DNA of 35,850 nucleotides, taken from positions 1-35,850 of the forward strand of contig JAPOOG010000093.1 of assembly GCA_026713545.1 (NCBI GenBank), in the 5' to 3' direction. This document shows positions 1 to 8,992 of the stretch, one piece after another (within the stretch, counting starts at the first letter, position 1; each line of letters opens with the position of its first letter). The stretch is from Bryobacterales bacterium. GTDB taxonomy: Bacteria > Acidobacteriota > Terriglobia > Bryobacterales > UBA6623. The position numbers and the translations under genes were made by a program. Under the pieces are notes generated by a model that did no database searches, was not told the DNA's origin, and was given only the letters and a program-made list of their open reading frames with translations.

Positions 1-60
1 CTTGCCGGCGGGCGCGACGGTCCGGGCGGCGGATTTCGGTTTCGGGTTCTGGCATAAAAG

Positions 61-117
61 CCGTGTTTCGTGTCTCGTGTCTCGTGTCTCGTGATTCGTG
101 TCTCGTGATTCGTGAAA
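61..117. repeat. Heptamer tandem array (TCGTGTC/TCGTGAT)
   Basis: About eight consecutive 7-bp units read CCGTGTT, TCGTGTC (three times), TCGTGAT, TCGTGTC, TCGTGAT, TCGTGAA, followed by AACC. The unit changes mainly at its last two bases. A shorter second cluster with the same unit and the same AAACC ending lies at 181-212. The array is non-coding; a reading frame open from the window edge stops inside it at 92-94. Confidence 0.85.
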
Positions 118-180
118 ACCATTGGCGGGGGCCTGGGTTGCTCCAGAAAGAAATGTCTGACGGCCAGTGAACCTTACAAG

Positions 181-212
181 CCGTGATTCGTGTCTCGTGT
201 TTCATGAAAACC
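181..212. repeat. Second, shorter heptamer cluster
   Basis: Units CCGTGAT, TCGTGTC, TCGTGTT and TCATGAA are followed by AACC, matching the array at 61-117. The flanks are also similar: AAGCCGTG precedes both clusters, and ACCTTACAAG / ACCTTACAGG flank this one. A local duplication of the block is likely. Confidence 0.75.
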
Positions 213-223
213 TTACAGGCCGT

Positions 224-316
224 GTTGCCGGCGAGGGGGACGGCCGCCGCCCCAGCGAGCGCCGCGCCGAGGGCAAGTCGATCTGGATGATTCCCGACAT
301 CCTGTCCTCATACTAG
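224..316 (+). pseudogene. C-terminal tail of an unidentified reading frame
   Basis: An open frame ends with the residues RRAEGKSIWMIPDILSSY and a TAG at 314-316. The tail reads like genuine protein sequence (Trp, Met and hydrophobics in a patterned context), but no start or upstream domain is visible, because the frame runs back into the heptamer repeats. I do not recognise the family. It may be the end of a gene cut by the repeat block, or a chance frame. Confidence 0.25.
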
Positions 317-658
317 GCCGGCCGAGGCGGCAAAAAAAGACTGAAGGGCTTCAGTACCAGAAGGTATCGATTCTGCATGAAAAAGGCCGTGAAGCCGGCG
401 CGGGCGGCTCGCACCTCGTTCCGCCAGCCCTCTCACGCCTGCCTGCAGCAGTCAGGCACTTCGTCTCGCCACGCTACGAGATATGCAGGTCAGCCGAAGG
501 GGAATTTTTTTCTTTGCCTTCTCGTTGGCTCGCCAGGGGAACTTCTCCCATTGCGCCGGCATTCCCGGCAGGAATGAATGGCTGAGAACCACTCGCATCC
601 TTCCTCCGCCCATTCCCAGTAGACTAAGCCTTTGCGGCTCACCCAGGTGTGTCTGCCG
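317..658. other. Intergenic region upstream of the first ASPIC gene
   Basis: No convincing gene is present. The stretch holds a decayed copy of the dispersed inverted-end repeat (406-492), followed by an A/T-rich patch with a run of seven T at about 504-511 and then the leader of the ASPIC/UnbV gene. I could not define a convincing promoter. Confidence 0.5.
406..492 (+). repeat. Decayed right half of the dispersed inverted-end repeat
   Basis: The order GGCTCGC, ACCTCGT, CCGCCAGCCCTCTCACGC, ACTTCGTCTCGCCACG, GAGATATGCAGGTCA follows the right half of the copies at 8993, 17972 and 32429. About 18 extra bases are inserted after CTCACGC. No matching left end was found, so this looks like a truncated, decayed copy. 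Confidence 0.6.
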
Positions 659-2458
659 ATGAAGAGATCCGCGATGGCCCGCCTCTTCCGCAGGTCAAGC
701 CGTTTTGCCGCCGTCATCGCGGCCTTCGCCCTTGCCGCCGTGTTGCAACCCGGGGTGTCCGCTCAGGGCGTGGCGGTGTCCGGCCGCCGGGCGCAGCCGC
801 GCAGGCCGCTACCCGAGGGCACGAAGCTGCCCCGGATCGCCTATCACGACATCGCACGGCAGGCAGGCCTGACCGGCGTCAACATCTCAGGGGCGGAAAA
901 GGGCAAGGAGTATATCGTCGAGACGACCGGGACGGGTGTGGCGATATTCGATTACGACAACGACGGTCTGATGGACCTGTTCTTCGTGAACGGAGACCGG
1001 TTCGGCGACAAGGCCGGGCAATCCAGGCATCATCTCTATCGCAACCGCGGCGGACTCGCATTCGATGATGTCACCGAGGAAGCCGGCATCGGGCACACCG
1101 GCTGGGGCCAGGGCGTCTGCGCCGGCGACGTCGACAACGATGCGTACACCGACATCCTGGTGACGCATTGGGGTTCCCACGTTCTGTTCCGCAACCAAGG
1201 AGACGGAACTTTTCAAGACGAAACCAAGAGCCGAGGCCTACTGCGCCCAGAGCGGCGCTGGAGCACAGGTTGCGCCTTCCTTGACCACGACCGGGACGGC
1301 GATCTGGACCTGTTCGTCGCGAATTACCTGCGGTTCGATCCCGAGAAGACGCCGAAACCGGGTGAGAGGGCGGAATGCCGCTGGAGAGGCGTACCAGTGC
1401 TTTGCGGGCCGAGAGGCCTGCCGCCCGAGACGATGTCGCTCTACGAGAACGACGGCAAGGGAGTGTTTGAGGACGTGTCCGACGAGGCGGGCATCAGCGT
1501 GCCGAAGGAGTATTACGGCTTCACCCCGCTCACGACCGATTTTGACAACGACGGGTGGACGGATGTCTATGTCGCGTGCGATTCGACGGCCTCACTTCTG
1601 TATCACAACCAGAAAGACGGGACATTCGAAGAAGTAGGCGTGATTTCGGGCACGGCCTACAACCTCGACGGCATGGAGCAGGCGGGCATGGGCGTCACCG
1701 CGGGCGACTACGACGGGGACGGCGACCTCGATCTCTTCAAGACGAACTTCTCCAGTGACACCCATACCCTGTATCGCAACGAAGGCGAGATGTTTTTCAG
1801 CGACGAGACCATCCGCACCGGCTTGGCGGTGAACACCCAGTACCTGGGGTGGGGAACGGCCTTCCTTGATGTCGATCACGACGGCTGGAAGGACATCTTC
1901 GTAGCGAACGGACACGTCTATCCGGGTATCGACGACACTCATCTCTCCGAAACTTTCCTCCAACAAAGACTTCTGTACTGGAATCGCAGAGATGGGGGAT
2001 TCCACGATGCGTCAGGCGAGGCAGGTCCAGCGATCGGCGCGGCGCACTCCTCGCGCGGCACGGCCATCGGCGACCTCGACAACGACGGGAGCCTGGAGAT
2101 CGTCACCGTCAACATGCACGAGGCGCCGTCTCTGTTGAAGAACGACGGCGAGCGGGGCGGCGCGTTACTGGTGCAAGCCCTCACCCCCGAGGGGCGTGAC
2201 GCCATCGGCGCACGCATTCGAGCGACCGCCGACGGCCGGGACCAGATCGAAGAGGTGCGCAGCGGCGGCTACCACATCTCGCAAAGCGACTTTCGCATTC
2301 ACTTCGGGCTGAGGACGGCTTCCGCGGCCGATGTCGAGATCCGCTGGCCGGATGGAAAGACGAGCCGCTTCGAAGCCGTCGCGGCCGGCCAATGGATCGT
2401 CGTTCAGCAAGGCGAGGGCATCGTGAAGAGAATCACTTTCCACTCAGACGGGGACTAA
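659..2458 (+). CDS. Secreted FG-GAP/VCBS repeat protein with C-terminal ASPIC/UnbV domain (CRTAC1 family)
   Basis: This is probably an exported beta-propeller protein. I chose the ATG at 659; the frame also opens at a TTG at 632 and has another ATG at 674. From 659 the protein is 599 aa, starting with a basic region (ARLFRRSSRF) and a hydrophobic stretch ending near VSAQG, consistent with a Sec signal. Seven calcium-loop-like FG-GAP motifs follow, each of the DxDxDG type (for example FDYDNDGLMD, DFDNDGWTD, DYDGDGDLD). The last about 60-70 residues carry the ASPIC/UnbV signature (AIGARIR...GGYHISQSDFRIHFGL...EIRWPDG). The family is abundant in Acidobacteriota and Planctomycetota; its biochemical role is not established, and surface binding or adhesion is the usual guess. 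It is followed after 7 bp by a second member of the same family, so the two are very likely co-transcribed. Confidence 0.9.
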   Translation: MKRSAMARLFRRSSRFAAVIAAFALAAVLQPGVSAQGVAVSGRRAQPRRPLPEGTKLPRIAYHDIARQAGLTGVNISGAEKGKEYIVETTGTGVAIFDYDNDGLMDLFFVNGDRFGDKAGQSRHHLYRNRGGLAFDDVTEEAGIGHTGWGQGVCAGDVDNDAYTDILVTHWGSHVLFRNQGDGTFQDETKSRGLLRPERRWSTGCAFLDHDRDGDLDLFVANYLRFDPEKTPKPGERAECRWRGVPVLCGPRGLPPETMSLYENDGKGVFEDVSDEAGISVPKEYYGFTPLTTDFDNDGWTDVYVACDSTASLLYHNQKDGTFEEVGVISGTAYNLDGMEQAGMGVTAGDYDGDGDLDLFKTNFSSDTHTLYRNEGEMFFSDETIRTGLAVNTQYLGWGTAFLDVDHDGWKDIFVANGHVYPGIDDTHLSETFLQQRLLYWNRRDGGFHDASGEAGPAIGAAHSSRGTAIGDLDNDGSLEIVTVNMHEAPSLLKNDGERGGALLVQALTPEGRDAIGARIRATADGRDQIEEVRSGGYHISQSDFRIHFGLRTASAADVEIRWPDGKTSRFEAVAAGQWIVVQQGEGIVKRITFHSDGD

Positions 2459-2465
2459 GAAGGCC

Positions 2466-4148
2466 GTGCGATCTCCAGTTCGGCAGGCCGCTTGGCTGAT
2501 TCCGCTGCAGTGCTCGCTGCTGTTCGCTCAGACCTCGGGACCGGAACGCCCCACGTTTGTCGACATCACCGAGAAATCGGGCGTCGCGTTCCGCAACGAA
2601 CCGTCGAGGACTTCGGAGAAGTACTTGCTCGAATCGATGGTCGGGGGAGCCGCGGTCTTCGACTACGACAACGACGGCGACCTCGACCTCTATTTCGTGA
2701 ACGGGGCGGCGCTGGAAGATCCCATGCCGCGGGGCGCTCAGCCCCGAAAGGAAGACCCGCGATACTGGAACCGGCTGTACCGCAACAACGGTGACCTGAC
2801 GTTCAGAGACGTGACCGAGCAAGCGGGCGTCTCCGGTCACTCCTACGGACAGGGAGTGGCAGTGGGCGACTACGACAACGACGGATTCGCCGACCTCTAC
2901 GTCACGAACTACGGGCGGAATATTCTCTATCGCAACAACGGAAAGGGCGGATTCCGGGATGTGACCGAGAGCGCGGGCACAGCGGCCGGCGAGTGGTCCA
3001 CCGGAGCTGCTTTTTTCGACTTCGACGCGGACGGCCTGCTGGACCTGGCCGTCGTGCGCTACGTCGATTGGGACTTTTCAAGGAACGTCTGGTGCGGCGA
3101 GCACAAACCCGGTTATCGGTCGTATTGCCACCCGGACAACTTCGACCCCATCACACACCTGATCTATCGCAACAACGGCGACGGCACGTTCCGGGACGTG
3201 ACGCCGCAAGCCGGATTTGCGGACGCGCCCGGCAAGGGCCTCGGTGTCGCCTTCAACGACTTCAACCTCGACGGCCGGCTCGATCTCTTCATTGCGAACG
3301 ACTCGGCGCCGCAGCAACTCTTTCAAAACAAGGGGGACGGCAGCTTCGAAGAGGTCGGCCTGCTGGCCGGCGTCGCCTACGACGAGGACGGCAATGTCTT
3401 CGCCGGCATGGGGACCGACTTTGTCGACTATGACAACGACGGCCGGCCGGAGATCTTCGCCAACGCTCTGCCTCACCAGAAATACGCTTTGTTCCGCAAT
3501 CGAGAGGGCGAGTTCGAGTACGCCTCGGGACCGACCGGCGTCAGCTCGTTTAGCGCTCTGCATTCGGGTTGGGGCACCAAGTTCATCGACTACGACAACG
3601 ACGGCTGGAAAGACCTCTTTGTGGCCCAGGGCCATGTGATGGACAACATCGAGTTGACGAACCCCTCCCTGCGGTACAAGGAGCCACCGCTGCTGCTACG
3701 CAATCGGAACGGGAAGTTTCAGGACGTCTCCGGGCAAAGCGGCGCGATATTCAGCAAGGCGCTGGCGGCGCGCGGGGCGGCCTTCGGAGACCTCGACAGC
3801 GACGGCTTTATTGACGTGGTCATCAATCGCAACGAGGAGCCCGCCCTACTCCTTCGCAACGAGGGCAACGGGAATCACTGGTTGATCGTCGATCTGAACG
3901 GGACACGGAGCAATCGCGGAGGAATAGGCGCCCGATTGCGGCTTGCAACGCCGGGAGGCTTGGAACAGCACCAGATCGCATCCACGGCGGGCAGCTACTT
4001 GTCGGCGAGCGACAAGCGGGTCCACTTCGGCCTGGGCGTTGAGAACAAAGCCGCTGTCCTCGAGATCCGCTGGCCGAGCGGCATTGTTCAGCGCTTGACC
4101 GATGTTCGCGCGAACCAGATTCTCAGCGTGACCGAACCCTCGCAGTAG
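2466..4148 (+). CDS. Second secreted FG-GAP/ASPIC-UnbV protein (CRTAC1 family)
   Basis: The protein is 560 aa and starts at a GTG 7 bp after the upstream stop, with AAGAAGG just before it. A short signal peptide (RQAAWLIPLQCSLLFAQ) is visible. Seven loop motifs lie at about residues 66-74, 135-143, 185-193, 265-273, 321-329, 375-383 and 442-450 (DYDNDGDLD, DYDNDGFAD, DFDADGLLD and so on), each alternating with LYRNNGDGTF-type strands. The ASPIC/UnbV domain occupies about 487-546 (GGIGARLRL...FGLG...LEIRWPSG). It is a diverged paralogue of the upstream gene with the same architecture and similar length, so a tandem duplication is likely. Function is unknown beyond a presumed calcium-bound propeller outside the cytoplasm. 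The gene converges on the glycosidase at 4161, leaving 12 bp between the stop codons. Confidence 0.9.
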   Translation: MRSPVRQAAWLIPLQCSLLFAQTSGPERPTFVDITEKSGVAFRNEPSRTSEKYLLESMVGGAAVFDYDNDGDLDLYFVNGAALEDPMPRGAQPRKEDPRYWNRLYRNNGDLTFRDVTEQAGVSGHSYGQGVAVGDYDNDGFADLYVTNYGRNILYRNNGKGGFRDVTESAGTAAGEWSTGAAFFDFDADGLLDLAVVRYVDWDFSRNVWCGEHKPGYRSYCHPDNFDPITHLIYRNNGDGTFRDVTPQAGFADAPGKGLGVAFNDFNLDGRLDLFIANDSAPQQLFQNKGDGSFEEVGLLAGVAYDEDGNVFAGMGTDFVDYDNDGRPEIFANALPHQKYALFRNREGEFEYASGPTGVSSFSALHSGWGTKFIDYDNDGWKDLFVAQGHVMDNIELTNPSLRYKEPPLLLRNRNGKFQDVSGQSGAIFSKALAARGAAFGDLDSDGFIDVVINRNEEPALLLRNEGNGNHWLIVDLNGTRSNRGGIGARLRLATPGGLEQHQIASTAGSYLSASDKRVHFGLGVENKAAVLEIRWPSGIVQRLTDVRANQILSVTEPSQ

Positions 4149-4160
4149 GCGTTTGGCGGA

Positions 4161-6812
4161 TCAGGATGTCATCCGGCCAAAAACGGCTTCGGAGGCTTTG
4201 CCGTTGGGAAGCTCGAACGAGCACGAGAAGGGCTGTGCGTCGCGCTGCGCTGAAACGGCAATCGGGTCGGGAGGAGCCGCGCCTTCCGGCAGGAGCAGGT
4301 AGCGCGCCCCCTTTTCGGCGGCGAAGCTGATGACATCGGCGTCCGACTCCACGATCAACTCATTCCGGCGCATGACGGCACACTTGCCACCCCACGGATT
4401 TCGCACTCGGCATTCCCCACCGAGGCGCGCTTCGATTTCGATGAACCGCGGGCGGCCGGCCTCGATCGCGGCGGCAACGAGAAAGCCTCCCCGGGCAAGC
4501 AACCGAAACGCAGCGTTCCACTCATCAGGCCAAGCGGGGGCTACGCGGATGATCTCCGGTTCAGCGGGGCGGGGCGAGATGCTTTGCATCAGGCCCTCTT
4601 GCAGGGCCGTCGTGATACAACCCAAGTGCTCGATCGAGTGGGCGGTCACGCCCTCGAAGTTGCTGAAGCCGTTGGGCAAGGGACTAAAGCAGTTGCGGTA
4701 GTAGCTCGCCAGCAGCAAAGGCAGATCGGCGCCGCGGCCGGCTCGCGACTCCATGATCGGGGTCCGGGCCGCGCTGCCGAACGGCTCGCCTTCGAAGATC
4801 TGCTTGCGCGAGGGGTTCAACTCCGAGATCTTCAAGGCGATGCGGGTGGTCTCCGCATCTTCGGTCTCCAAGGTCCAGACTTCAAACGGGAATACGGGAA
4901 ACAACAGCGCCTCGCCGGGATCCATGTGCCGCCCCGGGACCTGACCCAAGTGACCGATCGACCAGACGTCATCCGCGATGGTTCCGCCCGCAAGGGCTTT
5001 GGACTTCGGGTCGCGTCCCATCGGGAAAGGCGCCAGATGATCCAGCAGCTCCCGCCACTTTTCCCGAAGCTCCGCGTCGAGATCAAGAATCTCGGAAGCG
5101 CGAATCGCCATGGGCGCCGTGCCGCGGATCGCCGCCAGGTCGACGTTCCCGTCGTCGACCCCCCAGAAGGCCTCGTGCTGATTGAGCCCATAGAGGTGGT
5201 AGAGGCCATCGTCCTCTTTTCGCGCCAAGCTGCGGTAGAACTCGAGCGTCGTCTTCAACAACGGATAGGCATGAGTGCGCAGCCACTTCTCGTCGCCGCT
5301 ATAGCGGTACCTCCACCACGCCGCGACGGCAATCTCGCTTCCGGAAGAAGCGATATGGCTTACCCACGAATACCGCCCTTTTGCGATGTAGGGCGGCTTG
5401 CGGTCATCGGCCATCTGCGTCAACACGCATTCGTACTGTCCGAAGGAGCGGGCGCGGTCGGAAAACTCGGTGTTCGGCTTGATGCCCTGATAGACGTCGA
5501 AATACTCCGAGGCCACGTCGCCGGGCAACGCCACCGGCCCGTCGAAGGGACCGGCTTCGAGGAAGTAGGCGCCCGAAGCGTTCCAGCGTTGACGCGCAGC
5601 GATCTCGCAGGCCGGAATTTGCCGCACGTACATGTCGAAGAAGGGCACCGTCAGGTCGACGGAGTTCGAAGCGAAAAGCGGGAAGTGAGATATCTCGGTG
5701 GTCCAGACCCAGAATTGGGCTCCCCACCTGCGCTGATCGCCATCGACGGCGAATAGCGACGCGTTCCACTTGGCCGGCAACGGTCCGCGAGATGTGGACG
5801 CCATGCAGTAGAGGTGATACATGCGGATGCGCGCGATGAACTCACCGATGCCGTCGCGACTCGAGACGCTGACGAAGCTTCGCGACCAGAAGTCTTCCCA
5901 CCACGCCCGGTGCCGTGCAAGCAACTCCGCCATCGGCACGTCCGCCGTTTCAGCGAGGAGCCGGATTGCCTGCGAACGGACATCAGTCTCTCTTCGCCAT
6001 GCCGCGGCGGATGATATGCAGACGGTCACTTTGCCCTTCGCGGCAGGCATAGCGAGGACTCGGGACTTGCCGCCATCGGATTCGACGGAAACATCTCGTC
6101 CCAGCGCTCTCACGGCGACCGCCGACGAGCAGAAGTGATCCGCCTCGCTGAACTGCTGGGCAACGGAAACTTGCCCCGCCACCTGCTCGAATTGATAACG
6201 CGAGGTGTGCGCGCCGGTCTTGACTTCCGGCTCTCGCCACATCGAGAGAGTGACTCGGATCGGTTGCGGCTGGGGACGGCGGTCGTCGATTTCGGCGACG
6301 AGCACGTCGGTGTCCGCTGCCGCGAAGCAACGAACGGTCAGATTGCCGCCCTCGATGGCGTCTTCGGCGCGATAGAGCGAGAGCCGCTGCTCGAACCCGC
6401 GCTCCCCGCTGAAGGCGGCGGCGGCGACGTCGATGCTCACCTGGGCGCAACCCCCGCAATGATCGGCCGGGCCGTCGCGGGGTCCCTCGTGATTGCGATT
6501 CACCGCAAAAACGTCATTACGATTGATCTGCATGCGGACTCGATCGGGTTCGGTCCAGATCATCGTGCCCATGCGGCCATTGCCGATGGGGTGCCCTTCG
6601 ACGGGCTCCGCCGCCGGGCTCAGGTAGATCAGATCGGCCGACGAGACCAGAGCACCGGCATCGACATCGAGCAAGGAGCCTGCTTCCCGGGGGCCGCAGC
6701 CGGACTGCAGGAGCGTCGATCCGGCCACCGCGCCGAGGCCGCCGAGAAAGGTGCGGCGTGGTATATATTGAGCGGATTGTTTGACGGGCATAGATTTTCC
6801 GGGTTTCTCCAT
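4161..6812 (-). CDS. Tat-exported DUF5703/GH95-like six-hairpin glycoside hydrolase
   Basis: The protein is 883 aa. A twin-arginine signal (PRRTFLGGLGAVAG, Arg19-Arg20) is followed by LLQSGCG, so it is Tat-exported and possibly a lipoprotein, although the lipobox is not canonical. Residues about 57-260 match a DUF5703-type N-terminal beta-sandwich (YLSPAAEPVEGHPIGNGRMG, then NRNDVFAVNRNHEGP). The middle and C-terminal parts look like an (alpha/alpha)6 six-hairpin catalytic domain with RWGAQFWVWTTE and many aromatic/acidic motifs, ending in a beta-sandwich, as in GH95 alpha-L-fucosidases and relatives. Substrate is not determinable from sequence; the fucosidase assignment is only by resemblance. 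It is transcribed divergently from a sialidase-like lipoprotein, with about 44 bp between the likely starts, which suggests joint regulation. An internal ATG at 6791 is an alternative start that keeps the Tat motif. Confidence 0.8.
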   Translation of the reverse strand: MEKPGKSMPVKQSAQYIPRRTFLGGLGAVAGSTLLQSGCGPREAGSLLDVDAGALVSSADLIYLSPAAEPVEGHPIGNGRMGTMIWTEPDRVRMQINRNDVFAVNRNHEGPRDGPADHCGGCAQVSIDVAAAAFSGERGFEQRLSLYRAEDAIEGGNLTVRCFAAADTDVLVAEIDDRRPQPQPIRVTLSMWREPEVKTGAHTSRYQFEQVAGQVSVAQQFSEADHFCSSAVAVRALGRDVSVESDGGKSRVLAMPAAKGKVTVCISSAAAWRRETDVRSQAIRLLAETADVPMAELLARHRAWWEDFWSRSFVSVSSRDGIGEFIARIRMYHLYCMASTSRGPLPAKWNASLFAVDGDQRRWGAQFWVWTTEISHFPLFASNSVDLTVPFFDMYVRQIPACEIAARQRWNASGAYFLEAGPFDGPVALPGDVASEYFDVYQGIKPNTEFSDRARSFGQYECVLTQMADDRKPPYIAKGRYSWVSHIASSGSEIAVAAWWRYRYSGDEKWLRTHAYPLLKTTLEFYRSLARKEDDGLYHLYGLNQHEAFWGVDDGNVDLAAIRGTAPMAIRASEILDLDAELREKWRELLDHLAPFPMGRDPKSKALAGGTIADDVWSIGHLGQVPGRHMDPGEALLFPVFPFEVWTLETEDAETTRIALKISELNPSRKQIFEGEPFGSAARTPIMESRAGRGADLPLLLASYYRNCFSPLPNGFSNFEGVTAHSIEHLGCITTALQEGLMQSISPRPAEPEIIRVAPAWPDEWNAAFRLLARGGFLVAAAIEAGRPRFIEIEARLGGECRVRNPWGGKCAVMRRNELIVESDADVISFAAEKGARYLLLPEGAAPPDPIAVSAQRDAQPFSCSFELPNGKASEAVFGRMTS

Positions 6813-6856
6813 TGAGTCTGCGAGTCAGTCTACGAAAAAGTGAGCGCGGCGTAAGC

Positions 6857-8731
6857 ATGCATATGCCGCCGAAAGGGGCGATGCCGGCTTTCGCGTCATG
6901 GAGCGCGTTGGTGACGGTCCTCATATTGGCTGCTTGCGGGGACGCCCCGGTCGCCGACCCATCCCGACTCTCCAGCGCGCCGCTGCCCCGCACACTCACT
7001 GCCGAGAACGCCGAGCAAGATCTGTTTCAGGGGATGGCTCATCTGTTCACCATCCCCGACTACTTCGACTACGGGCTTTTTGCACCGCAAGAATGCACCG
7101 AACTACCCGGCAAGCTCTTCCGGGCGCGGGCAAAGGGCGCCGAGTGCCCCTCGGCTTTCCTCATCAGCGGCAAGGACCACTGGCATGCCGGGAAATCGAA
7201 CGATCTGCGCTTTGAAGAGGGCCATCTGTACGCGGCCTGGCGCGTGCAGCGCCCCGAGCGGCTGGCTCCTGGCGGGAAGTATTCCTACGTCTTTCCCAAG
7301 GGGGGGCCCTGGGAGATCTGGATGGAGGCTGACGAGTCGGGCGAGGCTGTCTGGAAGATCCAGCGATCGCCGGGCGGAGAAACGGTGATCGATACGGTTG
7401 CCGCCGGACCGCCGTCCGACGGCTGGGACGACGTTCGGCTTAGGCTCGAGCCGACCGCCCTCGAGATCGAGTGGAACCGCGACCGGACCGAGCGGTACTC
7501 TCACGGACCCTATCCAAACACCTTCCGCATGCACGTGGGTGCGGCGCAACCGGACCCCGAAGGCCCCGAAGTCGTTTCCTCATACCGTCATTTCTTCCTC
7601 AACCGCTTCCCCTTTCCCTATTCGGAAGAAGACATGGGCCCGGACGGTCCGGAAGACATTCGCCCTGAGGACGAAATCATTCGCAACTTCGCCTCTGAGG
7701 CGACTCCGCAGTCTCCCCGCCACTCCGAGGGCGACATCATCGAGTTGAAGGACGGTTCATTGCTGCTCGTTTGGAGCGACTACTTCGACGGCGAGGGCTG
7801 GGACCGTTCGCCGGCCCGCCTGAGCGCCAAGGTATCGAAAGACGGGGGCCTCACCTGGGGAGAGCCCTGGACCGCCGTCGAGTACGACCCGGAAAGCCCC
7901 GCAGGAAACGTCATGTCCGCCAGCCTCGTCCGCGCGAACAACGGCGACATCCTGATGGCCTATCACGGTGAGATGCCTTCGATGAAGGAGGAAGGCACCC
8001 TCTTGCGGCGATCGAGCGACGAAGGACGAACGTGGAGCGAGGCGCGGCAGATCAGTCCCGACAACGGCAACCCTCACGCGGCGAACAACGACTGCTTCCG
8101 CCGGTTGAAAAGCGGCCGTATTCTGCTTTCGAGCCGCGAGTACATCGACGGAGTCCGATGGCCGTATGCGCTCTACTCCGACGACGACGGCGAAACATGG
8201 ATCGCGGGTCAAAATACGCCCGCCCCCGATCTGACGCTGAAGCAGGTGGAAGGACAAAACGTCAACGAGCCGACGATCTCGGAACTGCCGGACGGCCGGT
8301 TGCTCATGAAGATGCGCTCGATCGCCGGAGGGCACTTCTTCTCCTACTCCGAAGACGAAGGCGAGACCTGGTCGAAGCCCTACCTGTCGCCGCTCCGGGG
8401 CATCGTGGCTCCCGGATACGTGGGAACCATTCCATCGACGGGAGACACGCTGGCGATCTGGTCCCGCGGGTTGACGGGCCGCACGCCTCTGAACTCGGCG
8501 GTCTCCCGCGATGGAGGCAAGACCTGGAGCCCGGTCAAGTATCTCGATCGCAGCGAGTATCACGGCTACGGCTACAGCAGCGTCGATTTCGTCGGGGACC
8601 GCGTCGTGATCACTACGATGCGCTACCCGCAGTTCTCTTCCATCGAACGGTTCGTCGTTCAGCCGGGCTATTCCGACTTGTTGTTCCTGTCGTTGCCCGT
8701 CGAGTGGTTCTACCGTTTTCCTGATGACTAG
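6857..8731 (+). CDS. Sialidase-family (BNR/Asp-box) lipoprotein
   Basis: I prefer the ATG at 6857 over the in-frame TTG at 6812, because the signal (FASWSALVTVLILAACG) then sits close to the N-terminus. A lipobox LAAC puts the mature Cys at residue 27 of 624. Residues about 80-255 form a beta-rich, lectin-like region (KYSYVFPKGGPWEIWMEA...). The C-terminal half is a BNR propeller with five Asp boxes at about 327-334, 386-393, 441-448, 498-505 and 550-557 (SKDGGLTW, SSDEGRTW, SDDDGETW, SEDEGETW, SRDGGKTW). Such proteins hydrolyse sialic acids or related sugars, but many relatives have other exo-glycosidase activities, and I did not verify a complete catalytic arginine triad. It lies divergent from the GH95-like enzyme, so the two may work on one glycan outside the cytoplasm. 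Confidence 0.85.
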   Translation: MHMPPKGAMPAFASWSALVTVLILAACGDAPVADPSRLSSAPLPRTLTAENAEQDLFQGMAHLFTIPDYFDYGLFAPQECTELPGKLFRARAKGAECPSAFLISGKDHWHAGKSNDLRFEEGHLYAAWRVQRPERLAPGGKYSYVFPKGGPWEIWMEADESGEAVWKIQRSPGGETVIDTVAAGPPSDGWDDVRLRLEPTALEIEWNRDRTERYSHGPYPNTFRMHVGAAQPDPEGPEVVSSYRHFFLNRFPFPYSEEDMGPDGPEDIRPEDEIIRNFASEATPQSPRHSEGDIIELKDGSLLLVWSDYFDGEGWDRSPARLSAKVSKDGGLTWGEPWTAVEYDPESPAGNVMSASLVRANNGDILMAYHGEMPSMKEEGTLLRRSSDEGRTWSEARQISPDNGNPHAANNDCFRRLKSGRILLSSREYIDGVRWPYALYSDDDGETWIAGQNTPAPDLTLKQVEGQNVNEPTISELPDGRLLMKMRSIAGGHFFSYSEDEGETWSKPYLSPLRGIVAPGYVGTIPSTGDTLAIWSRGLTGRTPLNSAVSRDGGKTWSPVKYLDRSEYHGYGYSSVDFVGDRVVITTMRYPQFSSIERFVVQPGYSDLLFLSLPVEWFYRFPDD

Positions 8732-8833
8732 TCCGGATTGCCCTGCCGCAAGGCGAGGTGAGTGCGAAGGCGATCAGGACGAGGCGCAAGCCCAAGCCGC
8801 TTGGTGCGCCGAGGAGTATTTTACGCTGCGTTG

Positions 8834-8910
8834 GAGTGCGGAGGGCCGGTACGACAAACTCATGGCCGTTTCACGACGTGCTTCGACCGCCGATCGGTGA
8901 GGCATCGAGG
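8834..8910 (-). repeat. Decayed dispersed-repeat copy, reverse orientation
   Basis: Read on the plus strand, GAGTGCG, GAGGGCCG, ACTCATGG, ACGACGTGCTTCGACCG, CGGTGAGGCATCGAGG follow, in order, the reverse complement of the intact repeats (GAAGTGCG, GAGGGCCG, AGTCATGG, GTGCTTCGGCCG, GGTGAGAAATGCAGG). Its internal part is shortened. Confidence 0.55.
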
Positions 8911-8992
8911 CGGCTGTGGCCCGCCTCGTAACCTCTTCGTAACCTGGCCGCCCTCGAAGCCGCCTTCAGGAATTCAGCGCATGAACGGTTAG

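Noticed and set aside
2..94. Open frame from the window edge ending in the heptamer array
   Set aside because: Possible gene end (PAGATVRAADFGFGFWHK), but only about 20 non-repetitive codons are visible, which cannot be supported.
61..212. CRISPR-like array
   Set aside because: Units are 7 bp and contiguous, without spacers; they are simple tandem repeats.
4584..5756. 390-aa plus-strand open frame
   Set aside because: It lies wholly antisense to the glycosidase, which has clear domain motifs; the frame is a GC-rich shadow without recognisable motifs.
8762..8992. 76-aa plus-strand frame
   Set aside because: Covers a decayed repeat copy; Arg/Gly-rich, no ribosome site.
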